DNA of 64,000 nucleotides from JALGWN01 sp964598025 (GTDB taxonomy: Bacteria; Arandabacterota; Arandabacteria; Arandabacterales; Arandabacteraceae), in contig CAZRAU010000001.1 in the NCBI GenBank assembly GCA_964598025.1, positions 1-64,000 of the forward strand, given 5' to 3'. The notes under the pieces are model-generated. The model made no database searches and had not been told where the DNA came from. It saw nothing but the letters and a program-made list of their open reading frames with translations. The position numbers and the translations under genes are program-made. Numbering within the stretch: the first letter of the stretch is position 1; each line of letters opens with the position of its first letter. Of the stretch, positions 61,602 through 64,000 are shown one piece after another.

Positions 61602-62390
61602 ATGATAAGAGCACTCAAGACGGCGGCAACGGGCATGGCCGCCCAGCAGCTTAATGTCGACAATATCGCGAACAACCTGGCCAACATAAACACCACGGGG
61701 TTCAAGCGAAGCAAGGTGGAGTTTCAGGATCTTTTCTACCAGACAACCAGGTCCCCGGGCGGCATCGCCCGCCAGGGGGTGGAACGGCCCACATCGCTCG
61801 AGGTGGGTTACGGAGCGGTACCCGTGGCGACGCCCAGGATCTTCTCCCAGGGGGAGCTGCTTCCAACGAGCAATCCGCTGGATATCGCGATAAACGGGGG
61901 CGGGTTCCTCAGGGTCTTGATGGCCGACGGTACCTATGCCTATACGCGTGACGGGGCCTTGAAGCTCTCAGGCGACGGCAGGCTTGTGACCACGGATGGG
62001 GAGGTCATAGATCCCGAGATCACTATTCCCGAGGGTGCGACCGAGATCATGATCGCCAGGGACGGCACCGTGGGTGTGAGGGTCGGCAATGATATGGATG
62101 CCCAGGAAGTGGGAAGCATCGAACTGGTGCGTTTCCTGAATCCCGCCGGGCTTGCCTCGATCGGGCGAAACCTGATGGTGGAAACGCCCGCGGCGGGTGA
62201 CCCCATAGCCGGAACTCCCGGTCTCGACGGGAACGGGGAGATCTACCAGGGCTACCTGGAGACCGCCAACGTGGAGATTGTGGAAGAGATGGTCAATATG
62301 ATCGTGGCCCAGCGGGCCTATGAGATCAACTCCAAGGCCATAAAGACGGCCGATGACATGCTGGCCATTGTAAACAACATTGCGAGGTAG
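61602..62390 (+). CDS. flgG: Flagellar distal rod protein FlgG
   Basis: 262 residues, the standard FlgG length. MIRALKTAATGMAAQQLNVD at the start, NLANINTTGFKRSKVEFQDL, the central NPLDIAINGGGFLRVLMADG, and a C-terminal GYLETANVEIVEEMVNMIVA then QRAYEINSKAIKTADDMLA are all canonical. GAGGGGGTA is upstream. It forms the distal rod. Confidence 0.96.
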   Translation: MIRALKTAATGMAAQQLNVDNIANNLANINTTGFKRSKVEFQDLFYQTTRSPGGIARQGVERPTSLEVGYGAVPVATPRIFSQGELLPTSNPLDIAINGGGFLRVLMADGTYAYTRDGALKLSGDGRLVTTDGEVIDPEITIPEGATEIMIARDGTVGVRVGNDMDAQEVGSIELVRFLNPAGLASIGRNLMVETPAAGDPIAGTPGLDGNGEIYQGYLETANVEIVEEMVNMIVAQRAYEINSKAIKTADDMLAIVNNIAR

Positions 62391-62393
62391 GTG

Positions 62394-63134
62394 ATGAATG
62401 TGAAGATCCGCTTGAAACTCGGACTTTCACTGCTCGGGCTCCTGGTTCTCGCCCTGCCCGGGATCGCAACGGCGGGCCGGGCCGACACCATGAATTCCCT
62501 GACCGAAATGGTCAGGGGTTCCGTGGAAAGTTACGTGCGGGACCGGGTCACGACACCGGCCGATTCGGTGGCGGTCGCAGTAGCCCTACCCATGTTTGCG
62601 GTCGAGCCGCATGAGGTCACGGATTTCAGGCTGGATCTTTTCTCCACCAAACCTGTCATAGGCACGGTACCGGTGAAGATCACTTTTCTGCTTGATGGCG
62701 GTGGCTCACTAACCTATGCCGCGACGGCCCGGGTAAGGGTCTATGCTTCCGTGCTTGTGGCCGCCGAGCGTCTGAATCGGCACGAGATTGTGACCCAGGA
62801 GGCACTTCGGGTGGAGACGCGGGAGATCACAAACCTTACCGATGCCTACTTCACGGTACCGGCAGAGGTTGCGGGTAAGCGCGCCCGGCGGGTCATAAGC
62901 CCGGGCAACATGCTCAAGGCGTCGGATGTCGAGGCCATTCCTCTGGTGAACAGAGGGGCGGGGGTCACGGTGGCAATCGTCTTGGGGAAGGTGACTGTCA
63001 CTTCCAAGGCGAAGGCCCTGGAAGACGGTGAGATGGGAGAGATCATAAAGGTGCAGGACCTTACGACGGGGAAGCGGCTTGTGGGGACCGTTGCGGGTAA
63101 GTGCCTGGTTGTTCTGGATGAAAGCATGCTTTGA
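62394..63134 (+). CDS. flgA: P-ring assembly chaperone FlgA
   Basis: 246 residues from ATG 62394 (GAGGTAGG upstream). A signal peptide ends near ATAG (about residue 28). The C-terminal SAF domain is clear from VLVAAERLNRHEIVTQEALR, GKRARRVISPGNMLKASDVE and VTSKAKALEDGEMGEIIKVQ. It acts in the periplasm to help FlgI polymerise. Confidence 0.9.
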   Translation: MNVKIRLKLGLSLLGLLVLALPGIATAGRADTMNSLTEMVRGSVESYVRDRVTTPADSVAVAVALPMFAVEPHEVTDFRLDLFSTKPVIGTVPVKITFLLDGGGSLTYAATARVRVYASVLVAAERLNRHEIVTQEALRVETREITNLTDAYFTVPAEVAGKRARRVISPGNMLKASDVEAIPLVNRGAGVTVAIVLGKVTVTSKAKALEDGEMGEIIKVQDLTTGKRLVGTVAGKCLVVLDESML

Positions 63135-63144
63135 GGTCATGACA

Positions 63145-63717
63145 ATGAGAATAACAAGATGGTTCATGTTTGGTGCCGCAGTGCTTCTTATCATATGTGT
63201 CCCGGTCGGGGCCTGGGCCCAGGGGTCGCTTTATACGGATCTTAAGGCCGTGGCCGTCGGGGACGTCGTAACCATCATCATCATCGAGAAGACCATGGCT
63301 TCGAATAGCTCGGGGCTAGATACCGAAAAGGAGTCCCGAGTCTTCACCGAGGGTTCGGGCACCGGGCCCATGGATTTCGTCAATCCCTTCTCGCTCGGGG
63401 CGAGTATCGGCCGGGAGCATGGCGGCAGCGGGAGCACCGAGCGTGCCGGGAGCATCGTGGGGAAGATGGCGGCCACGGTCATGGCCGTGACGCCCAACGG
63501 CAACCTCGAGATCCAAGGCCGTCGGGAGATCGTGGTCAATGACGAGAAGGAGATCCTCACCATCACCGGGACGGTGAGACCTCAGGACATCTCGACCGAC
63601 AACATCGTTTACTCGACGGATATTGCCAATACGCAGATTGAATACAAGGGCAAGGGACTTGTGACTTCGGGCAGCAAACCCGGGATCATCTCCCGGATCG
63701 TTTCACTCTTCTTCTAA
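63145..63717 (+). CDS. flgH: Flagellar L-ring protein FlgH (no lipobox)
   Basis: 190 residues from ATG 63145 (GAGG eight bases upstream). A signal peptide ends GAWAQ. FlgH is usually a lipoprotein, but here no Cys stands at the cleavage site; the only nearby Cys is inside the hydrophobic core after Leu-Ile-Ile. The family body is intact: SLYTDLKAVAVGDVVTIIII, GNLEIQGRREIVVNDEKEIL, GTVRPQDISTDNIVYSTDIA. Anchoring to the outer membrane may differ. Confidence 0.92.
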   Translation: MRITRWFMFGAAVLLIICVPVGAWAQGSLYTDLKAVAVGDVVTIIIIEKTMASNSSGLDTEKESRVFTEGSGTGPMDFVNPFSLGASIGREHGGSGSTERAGSIVGKMAATVMAVTPNGNLEIQGRREIVVNDEKEILTITGTVRPQDISTDNIVYSTDIANTQIEYKGKGLVTSGSKPGIISRIVSLFF

Positions 63718-63731
63718 AGGTAAGGACCAAG

Positions 63732-64000
63732 ATGCGAAGGAACGTACTTCTCTTTGTAGTCTTGCCGGCGGCCTTGGGGTTTTGGCTCGCGGTGGATACG
63801 GTTTTGGCCACGCCGCGCATCAAGGACATAAGCAGGGTCGGCACCGATGGCGAGATGCGCCTGATCGGCTACGGGCTGGTGGTGGGCCTTGACGGTACGG
63901 GTGACAGTAAGGGCACCGAATTCACGGTGCAGTCGGTTACCAACATGCTCACGCGTATGGGGATCACCGTGCCTCAGAACAAGGTGAAGACCAAGAACGT
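63732..64000 (+). CDS. flgI: Flagellar P-ring protein FlgI (5' part)
   Basis: The first 89 codons are in the window; the gene runs off the right edge. A signal peptide (hydrophobic residues 5-24, cleavage near VLA) is followed by the FlgI opening RIKDISRVGTDGEMRLIGYG then LVVGLDGTGDSKGTEFTVQS. AAGGTAAGGA precedes the ATG. With FlgH it proves that the flagellum passes a peptidoglycan layer and an outer membrane. Confidence 0.93.
   Translation, partial: MRRNVLLFVVLPAALGFWLAVDTVLATPRIKDISRVGTDGEMRLIGYGLVVGLDGTGDSKGTEFTVQSVTNMLTRMGITVPQNKVKTKN

Noticed and set aside
1..64000. tRNA, rRNA and CRISPR features
   Set aside because: No T-loop-like motifs with matching acceptor stems, no rRNA-like conserved blocks and no regularly spaced short repeats were seen by eye.

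Overview
The window is GC-rich bacterial DNA from a draft assembly: there is one 100-N scaffold gap at 37297-37396. The flagellar genes include flgH and flgI (L and P rings), so the cell is diderm. A Mrp-type membrane module with a ferredoxin and a [NiFe]-hydrogenase maturation protease, a free-standing rubrerythrin and a radical-SAM AmrS enzyme point to an anaerobe or microaerophile. A long beta-propeller protein ending in a FlgD-Ig/type-IX-like sorting domain, plus a DUF6754 protein, are typical of the FCB group and neighbouring uncultured phyla. I cannot name the organism more closely. No rRNA, tRNA or CRISPR array was seen.

Layout. (1) 1-4677: mnhBCDEFG, a 2x[4Fe-4S] protein and a hydrogenase maturation protease, read here as the distal half of a group 4 hydrogenase/Mrp operon. 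(2) 4768-26207: mostly housekeeping genes. These are alkaline phosphatase; a type I glutamine synthetase; a reverse-strand rubrerythrin / outer-membrane barrel / DUF364 operon; AmrS; a peptidase remnant; an AAA+ ATPase; a TAXI-TRAP transporter; the secreted propeller; YbaK; ArfB; an ADP-ribosylglycohydrolase; DUF6754; and a two-subunit FAD/Fe-S amino-acid-type dehydrogenase. (3) 26208-26801: a structured intergenic region. (4) 26802-54883: one near-continuous flagellar supercluster. It holds a putative FlgN-like protein, the FlgS/FlgR-type two-component pair, a sigma-54 promoter, flgBC fliEFGHIJ, a MotE-like gene, fliK flgD, a TIGR02530 gene, flgE fliLMNOPQR flhBAF fliA, then a small gene, a PilZ gene, a DUF342 gene and an HDOD gene. 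(5) 55121-60318: unrelated accessory genes. (6) 60773-64000: a second sigma-54 promoter driving flgF flgG flgA flgH flgI, the last cut by the window edge.

How it works together. A soluble PAS histidine kinase and an NtrC-type activator sit directly before the rod and basal-body genes. Consensus -24/-12 promoters precede both flgB and flgF, which fits a classical class II flagellar switch. FliA is encoded at the end of the big operon, presumably for late genes elsewhere. PilZ, DUF342 and HDOD genes follow it in tight coupling and may link motility to c-di-GMP or another signal.

Notable oddities. Four 123-128 bp palindromic elements occur; two lie just after stop codons and two lie in frame within the N-terminal coding regions of an AAA+ ATPase and of fliK. 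fliK contains a 192-bp in-frame repeat that probably caused the assembly gap. Glutamine synthetase has Phe where the adenylylated Tyr is expected. FliM lacks the CheY-docking motif. flhG is missing, and FlhF has a changed G3 motif.
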